Origin: Teredinibacter purpureus
GTDB taxonomy: Bacteria > Pseudomonadota > Gammaproteobacteria > Pseudomonadales > Cellvibrionaceae
Assembly: GCF_014217335.1 (NCBI RefSeq)
Contig: NZ_CP060092.1
Location: 4,579,614-4,643,613, forward strand
DNA: 64,000 bases
Reading direction: 5' to 3'
Shown here piece after piece: positions 48,616 through 58,434 of the stretch. The translations under genes and the position numbers were made by a program. The first letter of the stretch is position 1. Each line of letters begins with the position of its first letter. Under the pieces are notes generated by a model. That model worked only from the letters and a program-made list of their open reading frames with translations, was not told the origin of the DNA and made no database searches.

Positions 48616-49365
48616 TTAAGAGTTAAAATGCTCTCGAAGGTAGCGTTTCGCTAAGCGAGCGGCATCAGAACTAGACGCCGCCACCTCATTAAGCAACGTT
48701 TTAGCTTGAGCTTCGTCTCCCATTAGATGGTAAACCTTACCCAATTTAAACTTCCCGTCAGGCGCTTTACGATGAGCAGGGTACTCCGCAAGGAGCTGAG
48801 CAAACCATTGCCGCGACGACTCTAAATCATTTTTAAGCAAATAAATTTCGCCCAACCAATAAATCGCATTCGCGGCATAACGACCACGAGGGAAAACCGT
48901 TAAATGCTCTTTTAGCGCAACCACAGCCTGATCGTATTGCTGTTTTTTTAAGACGAGATCAATTGCCGCACGATAGTGGCGTATCTCATCTTCAGGTGCC
49001 GTGCTCGTCACGCTGGAACTAACGGCGGGTTGCGAGGCTTCGGTAACCGCCGTACCAGCGTTCCCCTGCCCCAACGCACTTAAACGTCGATCGAGATCAA
49101 GATAGTCATCCAAACGCTGCTGCTTTAAACGCTTCACTTCGTGAGTTTGCTGTTCAACAAGCCCTCGAAGCTGAAGAACTTCTTGTTGCAACAACTGCAG
49201 CTGATAATAAAGTTCGCCCGCATTCTGAGCAGAAGAAGGCTGCACGATGGGGGGCGGAGGTGTTTGCTCACCGCTAACAGGAGACCGGTCAATGACTTCT
49301 ACCTGAGCAGAAACACAAAAAGCCGCCATCAAGAAGATGGCAGCTAGCAGATTTTTTAAAACCAT
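48616..49365 (-). CDS. cpoB: Tol-Pal cell division coordinator CpoB (YbgF)
   Basis: CpoB is periplasmic and links Tol-Pal action to septal peptidoglycan synthesis. It has a signal peptide (KNLLAAIFLMAAFCVSAQVE), a coiled-coil trimerisation helix at about 50-90 (LYYQLQLLQQEVLQLRGLVE), a linker and TPR repeats in the C-terminal half (YDQAVVALKEHLTVFPRGRY, ANAIYWLGEIYLLKNDLESS). Length 249. Last gene of the tol-pal cluster, 22 bases after pal. Confidence 0.93.
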   Translation of the reverse strand: MVLKNLLAAIFLMAAFCVSAQVEVIDRSPVSGEQTPPPPIVQPSSAQNAGELYYQLQLLQQEVLQLRGLVEQQTHEVKRLKQQRLDDYLDLDRRLSALGQGNAGTAVTEASQPAVSSSVTSTAPEDEIRHYRAAIDLVLKKQQYDQAVVALKEHLTVFPRGRYAANAIYWLGEIYLLKNDLESSRQWFAQLLAEYPAHRKAPDGKFKLGKVYHLMGDEAQAKTLLNEVAASSSDAARLAKRYLREHFNS

Positions 49366-49387
49366 AGGTTAACCGTAGTTAAATAGT

Positions 49388-49876
49388 TTACAGCTTAATT
49401 TGTACGCGACGATTTTGAGACCAAGATCCTTCGCTTCCACCAAGCGCTACAGGGCTTTCTTCACCATAGCTAACGGTTTCAATGATAGAGGCGTCAACGC
49501 CTTGAAGAACCAAGAAATCACGAACGGCATTTGCACGCTGCTCACCTAAAGCCATGTTGTATTCACGGGTTCCGCGCTCATCAGCATGCCCTTCTAATCG
49601 AATGGACTTAGGTGCATCACCAAGCACTTCGGCGTAGATCATTAAAGCAGCACGGGCTTCAGCTTTAAGGATCGACTGATCAAAGTCAAAGTAGAATACA
49701 GTCGATAAACCCTCAAGGGCTTCGTACGGATCAACTTCAATGACAGGCTCCATTGTGGGCTCTGGAGTTGCCACAACGTTGTCATCATTGTCGGATGATG
49801 AACTTGTGTTAGTACAACCGGCCAACAAACTTAATACCGCAGCCAAAGTTAATAATGTTTTTAAAGTGTTAGTCAT
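49388..49876 (-). CDS. pal: Peptidoglycan-associated lipoprotein Pal
   Basis: Outer-membrane lipoprotein that binds peptidoglycan and TolB. Signal and lipobox are LAAVLSLLAGCTNTSSS, with Cys at residue 21. The OmpA domain follows, with VFYFDFDQSILKAEARAALM, RLEGHADERGTREYNMALGE and the C-terminal NRRVQIKL. Length 162. Lies between tolB and cpoB. Confidence 0.96.
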   Translation of the reverse strand: MTNTLKTLLTLAAVLSLLAGCTNTSSSSDNDDNVVATPEPTMEPVIEVDPYEALEGLSTVFYFDFDQSILKAEARAALMIYAEVLGDAPKSIRLEGHADERGTREYNMALGEQRANAVRDFLVLQGVDASIIETVSYGEESPVALGGSEGSWSQNRRVQIKL

Positions 49877-49929
49877 TTTTTATCACTCCCAAGTGTTAGT
49901 AAAGCGTAGCAACCCCGTTTCCCCCTCTC

Positions 49930-51243
49930 TTACTCGGCGACAAAAGGAGACCACGCAGGCTCCCGGACATCACCTTGTTTAGAGGGTAATCTAAATTTTA
50001 CCCCTGCATCCATCGACACAGCAGCAAGTACACCCTTATTGTTATGCTGCGTAGCATACAACAACATCGCGCCATTAGGCGCTATGCTTGGCGATTCGTC
50101 AAGCCAGGTTTCGGTAAGAATACGCATATCGCCTGATGCAATATCTTGCCAAGCAATATGAAACACGCCTTTATAACGATGAACCATTACAAGACTTTTA
50201 CCATCTGGCGACACTCGCGGTCTAGCGTTGTAATCACCCTCAAAGGTTAAGCGTTCTCGGCTACCGCTTTCAAGCCCAATTTGATAGATTTGTGGGTTAC
50301 CTCCACGATTCGAAGTAAAGATTAAGCCCTTACCGTCGGCTGTCCAGTTCGGCTCTGTATCAATCGCAAAATGACGTGTCACACGCGTTAAGCGTCGCGT
50401 TGAAAGCTCTAACGTGTAAATTTCTGGGTTACCATCTTTCGACAACACGAGTGCAAGGTGTTTGCCGTCTGGCGACCACGAAGGCGCACCATTCAACCCT
50501 TGAAAATTCGTTAACTGTTCTCGAACCCCCGTGAGCAAATTTTGGCGGAAAATTGCCGGCCGGGATGTTTCGTAGGAAACATAAGCCACTTGCGATAAAT
50601 CATGTGACCATGCGGGAGACAACAAAGGCTCGCTTGATGAAAACAATATTTTTTCGCGCGCACCATCAGCATCCGCTGTCACTAAGCGATAACGGCCAGC
50701 TCCTGGCGTATTTAAGTCTTCGATATACAAAATTTTCGTAGCGAAAGCGCCTCGAATGCCGGTGACCGCTTCGTACACTTTATCGCTGACGTGATGCGCA
50801 AGGTCCCTCAGCCCGGAAGCGCCCACGATAACAGAATCTTTAAAAATATTACGCTGAGCAATAACGTCGTACAAGGCGTATTCAAGCATGAACGAGCCTG
50901 AATTGAGCTTCGTCAAATCAGAAGAGGGCGTGCCCACCTGCAGCTGCCCTATCACGAGAAACTCGGCACCAAGAATGCGCCAGTCACGGTAATAAACGTC
51001 CTCTTCGCGCCGCGGGGTCGATAACATATCTCCCTGAGGAATAGGCCGAAATAAACCACTACGTTTGAGATCGGCCGTTACTATTGCCGATATATCGTCA
51101 GGAAGCCCTTGGCTCCCGCCAAAGGGCACAACGGCAATAGGTGTTGGGTTATCCATACCATGGGTAATTTCGATCAGTAACTCTGCACGCGTACAAACGC
51201 TTGCACCTAGCGCAAGTATCAGCAGCGCTATTTTTGTAATCAT
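49930..51243 (-). CDS. tolB: Tol-Pal system protein TolB
   Basis: Periplasmic beta-propeller that bridges TolA and Pal. The 437 residues start with a signal peptide ([16 protein letters not shown]), then an N-terminal D1 domain ([20 protein letters not shown]) and six WD40-like blades with repeated SPDGK and NPEIYTLEL elements. The start overlaps the tolA stop by 4 bases. Confidence 0.96.
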   Translation of the reverse strand: MITKIALLILALGASVCTRAELLIEITHGMDNPTPIAVVPFGGSQGLPDDISAIVTADLKRSGLFRPIPQGDMLSTPRREEDVYYRDWRILGAEFLVIGQLQVGTPSSDLTKLNSGSFMLEYALYDVIAQRNIFKDSVIVGASGLRDLAHHVSDKVYEAVTGIRGAFATKILYIEDLNTPGAGRYRLVTADADGAREKILFSSSEPLLSPAWSHDLSQVAYVSYETSRPAIFRQNLLTGVREQLTNFQGLNGAPSWSPDGKHLALVLSKDGNPEIYTLELSTRRLTRVTRHFAIDTEPNWTADGKGLIFTSNRGGNPQIYQIGLESGSRERLTFEGDYNARPRVSPDGKSLVMVHRYKGVFHIAWQDIASGDMRILTETWLDESPSIAPNGAMLLYATQHNNKGVLAAVSMDAGVKFRLPSKQGDVREPAWSPFVAE

Positions 51244-52004
51244 TGTCTCAAGTCCTCTGGCTGAAAGCCTAAACTGAATTGCCTAAAGTGACGCTCGAAA
51301 ACGGCAATGGGAATGTTTTTAACTTCGGGAAATGCCCCTACCTTCTTGACCGCTGCGACTGCCGAACGATCGAATACGGCATCACCGCTACTGGTTTTAA
51401 TATTAACATCGATAATTTGACCGTTGGGTACCATATCGATGGTTAGCTCACACCGCATGCCATTACGTGCGGAAGGTGGGCGGCTCCAATTTTGCTCAAT
51501 ACGCCTACGAATAAGGTCTGCATAACTTTGAGCTTCTGAAGTATATTCCTCTTCTAGCAGCAGCCCCTCTTCCTCTAATAACGCATCATCAAACTCTTGC
51601 TGCAACTGTTCCAGCCTCTCTTTCTCCAGCAATGCCTGATCACGCTGCGCATCGAGAAGCGCCTGTTCTTGCAAGGCTTTTTTTTGTGCCGCAGCAAGGT
51701 CATCTGCATTTTTTTTGTCTATCAAGGCCTTAAGACGCTGCTTTTCCGCTAGTCTTTTTTGTCGGTCTTGCTCTAATTTTTTTGCAGTTAGGTCTACAAT
51801 ATTAGGTTTTTTTTTGGTCGTGGCTCTTTTAGTTGTTTGCGTTTTTAATTCAACTAATTTCGCCTCTATATAGCGCGGAGCAATAGTTTTTTGCTCTGGA
51901 GAACGCGGCTCCCAGCCTAGCGTTAGAACAGCCACCAAGCCTAGGTGAAGCGCTAAGCTAACGGTGAGGGGAACTGAGTATGTTGTTAAATAATAGCGTA
52001 ACAA
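51240..52004 (-). CDS. tolA: TolA inner-membrane energy transducer
   Basis: TolA links TolQR to TolB and Pal. No ATG begins near the membrane anchor; a TTG at 52004 gives 254 residues starting just before [20 protein letters not shown]. Upstream codons overlap the tolR gene and are unlikely to be used. After the single helix (about 9-30) comes a Lys/Glu/Ala/Gln-rich helical spacer (about 45-150) and the C-terminal domain ([40 protein letters not shown]). The start is the least sure part. Confidence 0.9.
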   Translation of the reverse strand: MLRYYLTTYSVPLTVSLALHLGLVAVLTLGWEPRSPEQKTIAPRYIEAKLVELKTQTTKRATTKKKPNIVDLTAKKLEQDRQKRLAEKQRLKALIDKKNADDLAAAQKKALQEQALLDAQRDQALLEKERLEQLQQEFDDALLEEEGLLLEEEYTSEAQSYADLIRRRIEQNWSRPPSARNGMRCELTIDMVPNGQIIDVNIKTSSGDAVFDRSAVAAVKKVGAFPEVKNIPIAVFERHFRQFSLGFQPEDLRQ

Positions 52005-52009
52005 TTGAA

Positions 52010-52432
52010 TTACTCTACCGGAGGGTCTGTAACTAAACCCACGGATGTTGCGCCCGCTTTTTGAAGATCCGTCATTAGAGAGACAACTACACCATACTCT
52101 ACACGTGTATCGCCCCACACTAACACAGGCGTATTCGGCTTTTGGCGTAAGACTTTTGCAATGGTTTCCGTTATTTGTGTGAGTGGCTTTGCCTGCTGTT
52201 GCTCAACGCCCAAATTTAAATAGTAGGTGCCATCAGTTTTTACCGAAACGATAAGCGGTTCATCGTCTTTATTTTCCATGGGAGTTGACGGTGCTTGAGG
52301 TAAATCTACCCTAACGCCCTGCATTAACAAAGGTGCGGTGACCATAAACACCACCAACAGCACGAGCATGACATCAATGTAGGGCACCACATTGATGTCA
52401 GCCATCGGCTTGCGTTTACCCTTATTCGCCAT
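52010..52432 (-). CDS. tolR: TolR biopolymer transport protein
   Basis: Inner-membrane proton-channel partner of TolQ. 140 residues with one helix at about 18-38 (INVVPYIDVMLVLLVVFMVT, carrying the essential Asp) and a periplasmic ExbD-like domain (RVEYGVVVSLMTDLQKAGAT, SVGLVTDPPVE). Close to tolQ upstream and tolA downstream. Confidence 0.95.
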   Translation of the reverse strand: MANKGKRKPMADINVVPYIDVMLVLLVVFMVTAPLLMQGVRVDLPQAPSTPMENKDDEPLIVSVKTDGTYYLNLGVEQQQAKPLTQITETIAKVLRQKPNTPVLVWGDTRVEYGVVVSLMTDLQKAGATSVGLVTDPPVE

Positions 52433-52441
52433 TAGCTAATC

Positions 52442-53134
52442 CTATGACGTTTTGACATGCACTTGACGGTGCAAGATGGATGAAAATTCTTCTGCAAACG
52501 TTTCATAACGCGTCGTTAACCGTTCCGCATTTGCCGAGAAACGGTTATACGCTAGTACTGCCGGTATGGCCGCAAACAATCCCATTGCGGTGGCTACCAG
52601 CGCCTCTGAAATACCCGGTGCAACCGTTGCTAAAGTTGCTTGATGAACATTAGCCAAACCGCGAAATGAATTCATAATACCCCATACCGTACCGAACAAT
52701 CCGATGTAAGGGCTAACAGAGGCAACACTAGCCAAGAAGGATAGATTACTTTCAAGCTTTTCTTCTTCTCGCGTCAGCGCTACGCGCATTGCCCTTTGGG
52801 TACCTTCCATAATGGCATCCGGATCGGTACTGCCTTGCTGACGTAGTCGAGTAAATTCCTTAAACCCTGCCCTAAAAATATTTTCAACGCCCTCTAACGT
52901 ATTTCTATTCGCATCACTATTCCCCTGCCGATAAAGCTGAGTTAAATCGGTTCCTGACCAAAATAGTGTTTCAAAAGCTTTAAATGCGGTACTGGCTTTG
53001 GTTTGATATATTCCGCGTTGCACGATCATCACCCACGAGACCATAGAGGCTGCGAGTAAGATCAGCATCACGATCTGCACCAATAGGCTCGCGTTTCCAA
53101 TCAAATAGAGAATGGATAAGGGTTCTTGATTCAT
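52442..53134 (-). CDS. tolQ: TolQ proton channel protein
   Basis: MotA/ExbB-family subunit of the Tol motor. The start at 53134 follows a GGGG ribosome-binding site; 230 residues. Helices lie at about 14-35, 130-160 and 165-195, with the conserved motif SPYIGLFGTVWGIMNSFRGL near the middle. Upstream, where ybgC is normally found, only a possible remnant remains. Confidence 0.95.
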   Translation of the reverse strand: MNQEPLSILYLIGNASLLVQIVMLILLAASMVSWVMIVQRGIYQTKASTAFKAFETLFWSGTDLTQLYRQGNSDANRNTLEGVENIFRAGFKEFTRLRQQGSTDPDAIMEGTQRAMRVALTREEEKLESNLSFLASVASVSPYIGLFGTVWGIMNSFRGLANVHQATLATVAPGISEALVATAMGLFAAIPAVLAYNRFSANAERLTTRYETFAEEFSSILHRQVHVKTS

Positions 53135-53234
53135 TAATTTAATTCCCCCCAAGGGATTAGACTAAACCTGCCCGATATTCTACTGCTAAAGCGCAGTTAA
53201 ACGAACGAAACTTATTGACCATATTTTATAGCGG

Positions 53235-53360
53235 TTAAGGCTTCGGGACGGCTACGGTTAAATGGCCAATACCGCAAGCCAAGGTTACACCTCTACGGTC
53301 ATACGTATTCAGCAGCTCACCGGCTCTTAGATAGACGCTTACCCGGAGTGAAAATTCACT
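53235..53360 (-). pseudogene. Possible ybgC remnant
   Basis: The gap between ruvB and tolQ normally contains ybgC, an acyl-CoA thioesterase gene. Here 286 bases hold no intact gene. One minus-strand frame reads SLRVSVYLRAGELLN, then RRGVTLACGIGHLTVAVP and KP-stop, which resembles the C-terminal end of YbgC (LLNEAEVLVVCV, then KPRALPKSI). Stop codons bound it on both sides. The similarity is weak and recalled from memory. Confidence 0.35.
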
Positions 53361-53420
53361 TTAAATAAAAAATTTAATCGCTCACAGGCAATACTGGAAG
53401 CAACGTCTTTTCTCGCCACT

Positions 53421-54431
53421 TTAATCATCGCTAGGCACTGGCAAACCAAAGTGTAAGTAAGCATTTTCAGTGGCCATTCGGCCTCGAGGAGTACGAATAA
53501 TATACCCTTGCTGAATTAAATAGGGTTCAAGCACATCTTCAATGGTGTCGCGTTCTTCGCTAATCGCTGCCGCCAAGCTATCAACCCCTACCGGCCCCCC
53601 CGAAAACTTCTCTATCAGCGCCAATAATAATCGGCGATCCATGTGATCAAAGCCATGGTTATCGACGTTCAGCATATTTAATGCAAGATCGGCTATCTCG
53701 CTACTCACAACACCGTTACCTTTCACCTCGGCATAATCACGAACGCGGCGGAGCAACCTATTCGCTATACGAGGCGTGCCGCGCGAGCGTCGCGCAATTT
53801 CTACAGCGCCTCCTTGCTCAATAGTAATACCCATTAGCTCGGCGCTGCGCGTAACGATATACGTAAGATCTGTGACATTATAAAACTCTAAGCGCTGCAC
53901 AATGCCGAAACGGTCACGCAATGGAGAGGTTAGCAATCCCGCCCTAGTTGTTGCTCCCACCAATGTAAAAGGCGGCAAATCCAGCTTTATAGACCGGGCC
54001 GCAGGGCCCTCACCTATCATAATATCCAACTGAAAATCTTCCATTGCGGGATATAAAGTTTCTTCTACAACGGCACTTAAACGATGAATTTCGTCAATAA
54101 ACAATACATCGCCAGGCTCGAGGTTCGTCAAAAGCGCGGCTATATCACCGGCCTTATCGAGCACCGGGCCAGAAGTGGTTTTTAAATCACCGCCCATTTC
54201 CGTGGCGATAATATTCGCTAACGTCGTTTTCCCAAGCCCTGGAGGCCCGAAAACAAGTGTATGATCGAGCGCCTCTTTACGCGCACGAGCAGCCCCTATA
54301 AATATTTCCATTTGCTCACGCACAACAGGCTGGCCAACATATTCTTCGAGCGTTTTCGGACGAACAGCTCGGTCGAGCTGCTCTTCTCTCGGCTGCGCCA
54401 CGCCATCAATTATCCGATCTTGTTCAATCAT
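53421..54431 (-). CDS. ruvB: Holliday junction branch migration helicase RuvB
   Basis: AAA+ motor of the RuvABC resolvasome. The 336 residues have Walker [16 protein letters not shown], Walker [13 protein letters not shown], the sensor [20 protein letters not shown] and the C-terminal winged helix ([18 protein letters not shown]). Follows ruvA by 30 bases in the usual ruvCAB order. Confidence 0.97.
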   Translation of the reverse strand: MIEQDRIIDGVAQPREEQLDRAVRPKTLEEYVGQPVVREQMEIFIGAARARKEALDHTLVFGPPGLGKTTLANIIATEMGGDLKTTSGPVLDKAGDIAALLTNLEPGDVLFIDEIHRLSAVVEETLYPAMEDFQLDIMIGEGPAARSIKLDLPPFTLVGATTRAGLLTSPLRDRFGIVQRLEFYNVTDLTYIVTRSAELMGITIEQGGAVEIARRSRGTPRIANRLLRRVRDYAEVKGNGVVSSEIADLALNMLNVDNHGFDHMDRRLLLALIEKFSGGPVGVDSLAAAISEERDTIEDVLEPYLIQQGYIIRTPRGRMATENAYLHFGLPVPSDD

Positions 54432-54461
54432 AGTTTTATTTCAAATTTTCATCTAATGGCG

Positions 54462-55085
54462 TTAAGACGGTATCATGCTCCGCAAAGCCAGCTTGATCAG
54501 GTCTTCACTTCGGCTAATGTCGGTCGTCATTACTCGCGATACAGCTTTCGCTGCTTCAGCGGGCTTATAACCCAAGGCAACAAGTGCGCTTTCGGCTTCT
54601 TCAATCAGTACGCTATGCCCACGCCCGCCGTTTTCTGCCGTTAAGGGTAGAGCCGTACTATCATTAGCGGAATTGCTGGTCGTCCAATTTTTTAATTTAT
54701 CACGCGTTTCAATAATGAGCCTTTCGGCCGTTTTTTTACCAACGCCAGGCACCTTGACAAGAGCGGCAATATTATCGTCCATAATACATCTCACAATGTC
54801 ATCTCGCTCAATAGCCATTATGCCAACCGCCATTTTAGGACCCACGCCGTTCACTTTTATTAATAGACGGAAAAAGTCGCGATCTTGACTCGAAATAAAA
54901 CCAAATAATTGCTGAGACGTTTCACTAACAGCGAAATGAGTATAAAGCAGCACCGGCTGATTAATGTCGGGGAGACGGTAGAAAGTCGACATAGGTGCGA
55001 GCAAGTCATAACCAACGCCCTGAATATCTACCATTAAGTGAGGCGCTTGCTTTTCAACCAACACGCCATTTAATCGACCGATCAT
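54462..55085 (-). CDS. ruvA: Holliday junction DNA helicase RuvA
   Basis: Tetrameric junction-binding protein. The 207 residues have an OB-fold N-terminal domain (MIGRLNGVLVEKQAPHLMVD), two HhH motifs (LIKVNGVGPKMAVGIMA and LVKVPGVGKKTAERLII), and a C-terminal RuvB-binding domain (EEAESALVALGYKPAEAAKA). Confidence 0.97.
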   Translation of the reverse strand: MIGRLNGVLVEKQAPHLMVDIQGVGYDLLAPMSTFYRLPDINQPVLLYTHFAVSETSQQLFGFISSQDRDFFRLLIKVNGVGPKMAVGIMAIERDDIVRCIMDDNIAALVKVPGVGKKTAERLIIETRDKLKNWTTSNSANDSTALPLTAENGGRGHSVLIEEAESALVALGYKPAEAAKAVSRVMTTDISRSEDLIKLALRSMIPS

Positions 55086-55121
55086 AATGCTGAGGTATCC
55101 TAACCGAGGTAACTTAAAAGA

Positions 55122-55655
55122 TTATACCGCTCGACCACGTCGAAACTTTTTCGCACCAGCCATACGGACTAAATTATTGAAGGTATTAGCATGGCAAATG
55201 GCCACAGCCAGCGCATCAGAAGCATCTTCTGGCGGAGCCGTTGGCAGCGCCAACAAGGTTTTTACCATGTGTTGCACTTGAAGTTTATCAGCGGCACCCG
55301 TTCCAACCACCGCTTGCTTTACTTTCCGAGCTTCGTATTCGGCAACGGGTAAATTTTGATTTACCGCAGCTACAATCGCCGCGCCTCTAGCTTGCCCCAG
55401 CTTTAATGCCGATGAGGCGCTTTTAGACATAAAAACCTGCTCAATGGCAAATTCTTGGGGCTGGTAACGCTCAATAACTTCAGTGAGCGAATCAAAAATA
55501 ATCTTTAGACGCTCCGCTAAACAATCGGCCACCAATAATGGTTGTGGAATACGAACAATACCGCTGGCGACGTACGTGATCTTAACGCCAACATTATTGA
55601 TAATGCCATAGCCCATCTTGCGAGAACCGGGATCTACTCCGAGTATTAAGGACAT
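55122..55655 (-). CDS. ruvC: Crossover junction endodeoxyribonuclease RuvC
   Basis: Holliday junction resolvase. The start at 55655 ([20 protein letters not shown]) gives 177 residues and carries the first catalytic Asp in [20 protein letters not shown] has the Glu, and the C-terminal [14 protein letters not shown] has the Asp pair. The frame upstream to 55697 is less likely. yebC and aspS, which often precede ruvC, are not adjacent here. Confidence 0.96.
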   Translation of the reverse strand: MSLILGVDPGSRKMGYGIINNVGVKITYVASGIVRIPQPLLVADCLAERLKIIFDSLTEVIERYQPQEFAIEQVFMSKSASSALKLGQARGAAIVAAVNQNLPVAEYEARKVKQAVVGTGAADKLQVQHMVKTLLALPTAPPEDASDALAVAICHANTFNNLVRMAGAKKFRRGRAV

Positions 55656-56054
55656 AAGGAGGCACTCCAACAGTGGGCCAGTGAATAGACCAAGCATTCT
55701 ATCATAAGCGTAGAACAGCTCTGCTGCTTGATTTTACGCCCCCAAAATGGTCTAGCACACACGCTATGCCTTATAATATGCAACTACATTCGGGCTATAC
55801 GAGCGTCTAACGACACGACTTCATAGTAAAAGGTCGAAATCGACGGTAAGCAGTTAAATAGGCCGACACCTCCAATGACACCTATACAGTCTTCCCATTA
55901 TTAGATTTACGTTAATTGAATACGCTCAAATTGATTAAAGCCAAACACGTTTAATCAAACACATGAGACTTTACGGTTATACTAAAATTAGATTTGCTAG
56001 GCCCTGCTTAAGGGGCATACAGCATCACCACTTTATTGAATAGCTAACTCCACT
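55656..56054. other. Intergenic region with operator-like palindrome
   Basis: About 400 bases between divergent ruvC and the DUF1538 operon. It holds the inverted repeat listed separately and TATACT (55978-55983), a possible -10 hexamer for the plus-strand operon. No other gene seen. Confidence 0.45.
55931..55958. promoter_or_regulatory. 9 bp inverted repeat upstream of the DUF1538 operon
   Basis: TTGATTAAA (55931-55939) and TTTAATCAA (55950-55958) are exactly complementary and separated by ten bases. They lie about 20 bases before a TATACT hexamer and 97 bases before the first start codon. This spacing fits a dimeric repressor or activator site. Confidence 0.45.
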
Positions 56055-56777
56055 ATGAAAGCGTTAATTACCGCCGTATTAAGCAGTGCTAGAGACCTCC
56101 TTCCTATCGTACTCGTTATTGCTTTCTTTCAAGCTGTCGTCCTTCAACAGCCCCTACCCAATATCATTAGCATATTAACAGGGCTGTTATTTGTAGTTAT
56201 CGGCCTCACGCTGTTTATACGAGGCCTGGAAATCGGGCTATTCCCTGTAGGCGAAAGCATGGCAAATGCATTCGCACAAAAAGGCAGCCTTACGTGGTTA
56301 CTCATCTTTGCTTTTTGCCTAGGCTTTGGCACAACTATCGCTGAACCGGCGTTAATAGCAGTAGCGGCTGAAGCTGCAAATGTCGCCGCAGGAGGCGGTG
56401 TCATCAGCAATTCTGACGCCGCCCGAAGCCAATATGCGGACGGCCTTCGACTGACTGTCGCTTTCAGTGTAGGTATCGCTATTGTTATCGGAGTATTTCG
56501 TATTGTTAAGGGCTGGCCCATACAGTATTTAATTATTGGTGGATATATCACCGTTATCGTTATAACCGTATTCGCGCCGGATGAAATTATAGGTATTGCT
56601 TACGACAGTGGTGGCGTAACCACTTCCACCATCACAGTTCCATTAGTTACGGCCTTAGGCGTTGGTCTAGCATCCTCAATAAAGGGACGCAACCCTATGA
56701 TAGATGGATTTGGCTTGATCGCATTCGCCTCGCTTACGCCCATGATTTTTGTCATGTTATACGGCATATTGCTTTAA
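56055..56777 (+). CDS. DUF1538 membrane protein, first of a pair (UmpA-like)
   Basis: Polytopic membrane protein of 240 residues with hydrophobic segments spread along its length. It carries the family block [20 protein letters not shown] and later [23 protein letters not shown]1538 pairs have been described in Halomonas as a two-part Na+(Li+,K+)/H+ antiporter (UmpAB); I rely on memory for that. It opens a four-gene operon and is followed 62 bases later by its paralogue. Ion specificity here is not shown. Confidence 0.8.
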   Translation: MKALITAVLSSARDLLPIVLVIAFFQAVVLQQPLPNIISILTGLLFVVIGLTLFIRGLEIGLFPVGESMANAFAQKGSLTWLLIFAFCLGFGTTIAEPALIAVAAEAANVAAGGGVISNSDAARSQYADGLRLTVAFSVGIAIVIGVFRIVKGWPIQYLIIGGYITVIVITVFAPDEIIGIAYDSGGVTTSTITVPLVTALGVGLASSIKGRNPMIDGFGLIAFASLTPMIFVMLYGILL

Positions 56778-56839
56778 CTTTACACGGATTACAAAACCAT
56801 GAAAAAACTCAGCTATACCGATAACGGACGCCCATAGCT

Positions 56840-57610
56840 ATGGACCTCGTTACCGAGTTTTTCAAAGTTTTGCTAGCCACTACGCGCGACGTTATCCCCA
56901 TCGTCGCGATTATTTTTGGCTTTCAAATAATTGTTATCAGAAAAAAAATACCTGCACTACCCCAAGTGGTTATGGGCTTTTTCTTGGTGCTACTAGGGCT
57001 CACCTTTTTCCTACTTGGCCTCGAAAAAGCCCTATTCCCAGTCGGCCGCCTAATGGCGGAACAGCTAACGGCACTTAACGACCCTACCGTTGGCTACCTT
57101 TGGGTCTATCTTTTTGCGTTTTCCATTGGAGCTAGCACCACAATCGCAGAACCCTCACTTATTGCTGTCGCAATTAAAGCTAACCAAGTATCTGGCGGAG
57201 CCATCGGAATTTGGGGGCTTAGAATAGCCGTCGCTATCGGCGTTGCCGTCGGTATAACATTAGGCGCTTGGCGTATCGTGACGGGTTATCCCATCCATTG
57301 GTTTATCGTCGCAGGCTACATAATAGTAGTTATACAAACCACGTTTGCACCAAAGCTTATTGTTCCGCTCGCTTACGACTCCGGCGGCGTCACAACGTCG
57401 ACGGTTACGGTTCCTCTCGTCGCAGCTCTCGGCTTAGGGCTCGCTGAGAATATTCCCGGTCGTAGCGCACTGATTGACGGCTTTGGCTTAATTGCTTTTG
57501 CCAGCCTTTTTCCAATAATGTCTGTTATGGCCTACGCACAAATTGCTAATTTTAAATCCAGTAGAACCAAGAATTCCCGACCCACTGCAAACAAAATCAA
57601 TGAGGTGTAA
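56840..57610 (+). CDS. DUF1538 membrane protein, second of a pair (UmpB-like)
   Basis: Paralogue of the preceding gene: 256 residues with the same architecture and the parallel motifs IGASTTIAEPSLIAVAIKAN and [20 protein letters not shown]. The conserved Thr-Thr-x-Ala-Glu-Pro and [16 protein letters not shown] blocks are present in both, so the pair probably forms a heteromeric transporter. The stop lies 2 bases before the PII-like gene. Confidence 0.8.
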   Translation: MDLVTEFFKVLLATTRDVIPIVAIIFGFQIIVIRKKIPALPQVVMGFFLVLLGLTFFLLGLEKALFPVGRLMAEQLTALNDPTVGYLWVYLFAFSIGASTTIAEPSLIAVAIKANQVSGGAIGIWGLRIAVAIGVAVGITLGAWRIVTGYPIHWFIVAGYIIVVIQTTFAPKLIVPLAYDSGGVTTSTVTVPLVAALGLGLAENIPGRSALIDGFGLIAFASLFPIMSVMAYAQIANFKSSRTKNSRPTANKINEV

Positions 57611-57612
57611 AC

Positions 57613-57963
57613 ATGCGCTTTAAACTTCTCGTGGTATTCGCTGAAGACGCGAAAACCGATGTAATAATGGATGCCGCTCGCGCCGCTGGCGCTACGGGAG
57701 CAACAATCATTAACAATGCTCGCGGCGAAGGAATAACGCAGAAGAAAACATTTTTTGGTTTATCTCTCGAAACCCAAAGAGACGTAATTTTGTTTCTAGT
57801 CGAAGAACACCTAAGCAGGCAAATTCTAGAGTGCATCGAAAAAATAGGCGAGTTCGATTCATCGCCTGGCACCGGTATCGCCATTCAAATTGATGTAGAA
57901 GACGCGGTAGGTATAGCCCACCAAGCACGTGAACTTTCAGAAATTATCGAGGAAGAACTATGA
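57613..57963 (+). CDS. PII-like signal protein
   Basis: The 116 residues fit the PII/GlnB-like ferredoxin fold: MRFKLLVVFAEDAKTDVIMD (beta1-alpha1), ARAAGATGATIINNARGEGI (toward the T-loop), and GEFDSSPGTGIAIQIDVEDA (later strand). The classical uridylylation Tyr of GlnB is not evident, so it is a divergent member. It sits 2 bases after the transporter pair and overlaps the CBS gene by 4 bases. PII-like proteins beside transporters commonly bind adenine nucleotides and gate them (family knowledge); here that is an inference. Confidence 0.8.
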   Translation: MRFKLLVVFAEDAKTDVIMDAARAAGATGATIINNARGEGITQKKTFFGLSLETQRDVILFLVEEHLSRQILECIEKIGEFDSSPGTGIAIQIDVEDAVGIAHQARELSEIIEEEL

Positions 57964-58367
57964 CCCGCAAAGTGATTACTTGCCGTGATGTAATGAACCA
58001 GCGTTTCGCAATTGTAGACGGCCTAACAACGGTATCAGAAGCCCTTAATATCATGAATGATAATGACTATAAAAAAGTGGTTATCAAAAAACGCGACGAA
58101 AGTGATGAGTGGGGCCAGGTGCTACTTTCTGATATAGCAAAACATGTGATTGCCAAGGACCGATCGCCAGAGCGCGTAAATTGTTACGAAATTATGGCCA
58201 AGCCCGTTATCGCCGTGCGCCCCGGTATGGATATAAAATACTGTGCTCGCCTCTTTAATTCTTTTGGCTTATCGTCTGCACCTGTAATCGAAAACCAAGA
58301 TGTTATTGGAGTGGTCAGTTACAATGATATCGTTTTGAGCTGGCTGGACTATTTGGAGTCAAGATAA
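57960..58367 (+). CDS. Small CBS-pair protein
   Basis: The 135 residues form one CBS pair and nothing else: ITCRDVMNQRFAIVDGLTTV and the second unit NCYEIMAKPVIAVRPGMDIK with VIENQDVIGVVSYNDIVLSW. CBS pairs bind AMP/ATP or similar ligands. Overlaps the PII-like gene by 4 bases, so the four-gene unit carries two separate nucleotide-sensing candidates. Confidence 0.88.
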   Translation: MTRKVITCRDVMNQRFAIVDGLTTVSEALNIMNDNDYKKVVIKKRDESDEWGQVLLSDIAKHVIAKDRSPERVNCYEIMAKPVIAVRPGMDIKYCARLFNSFGLSSAPVIENQDVIGVVSYNDIVLSWLDYLESR

Positions 58368-58434
58368 CATCAGCGCCGCCGAAAAAATTGTCGACCACAC
58401 GAGCCATATAACAATATCGGGCTCGTGTGATAAT

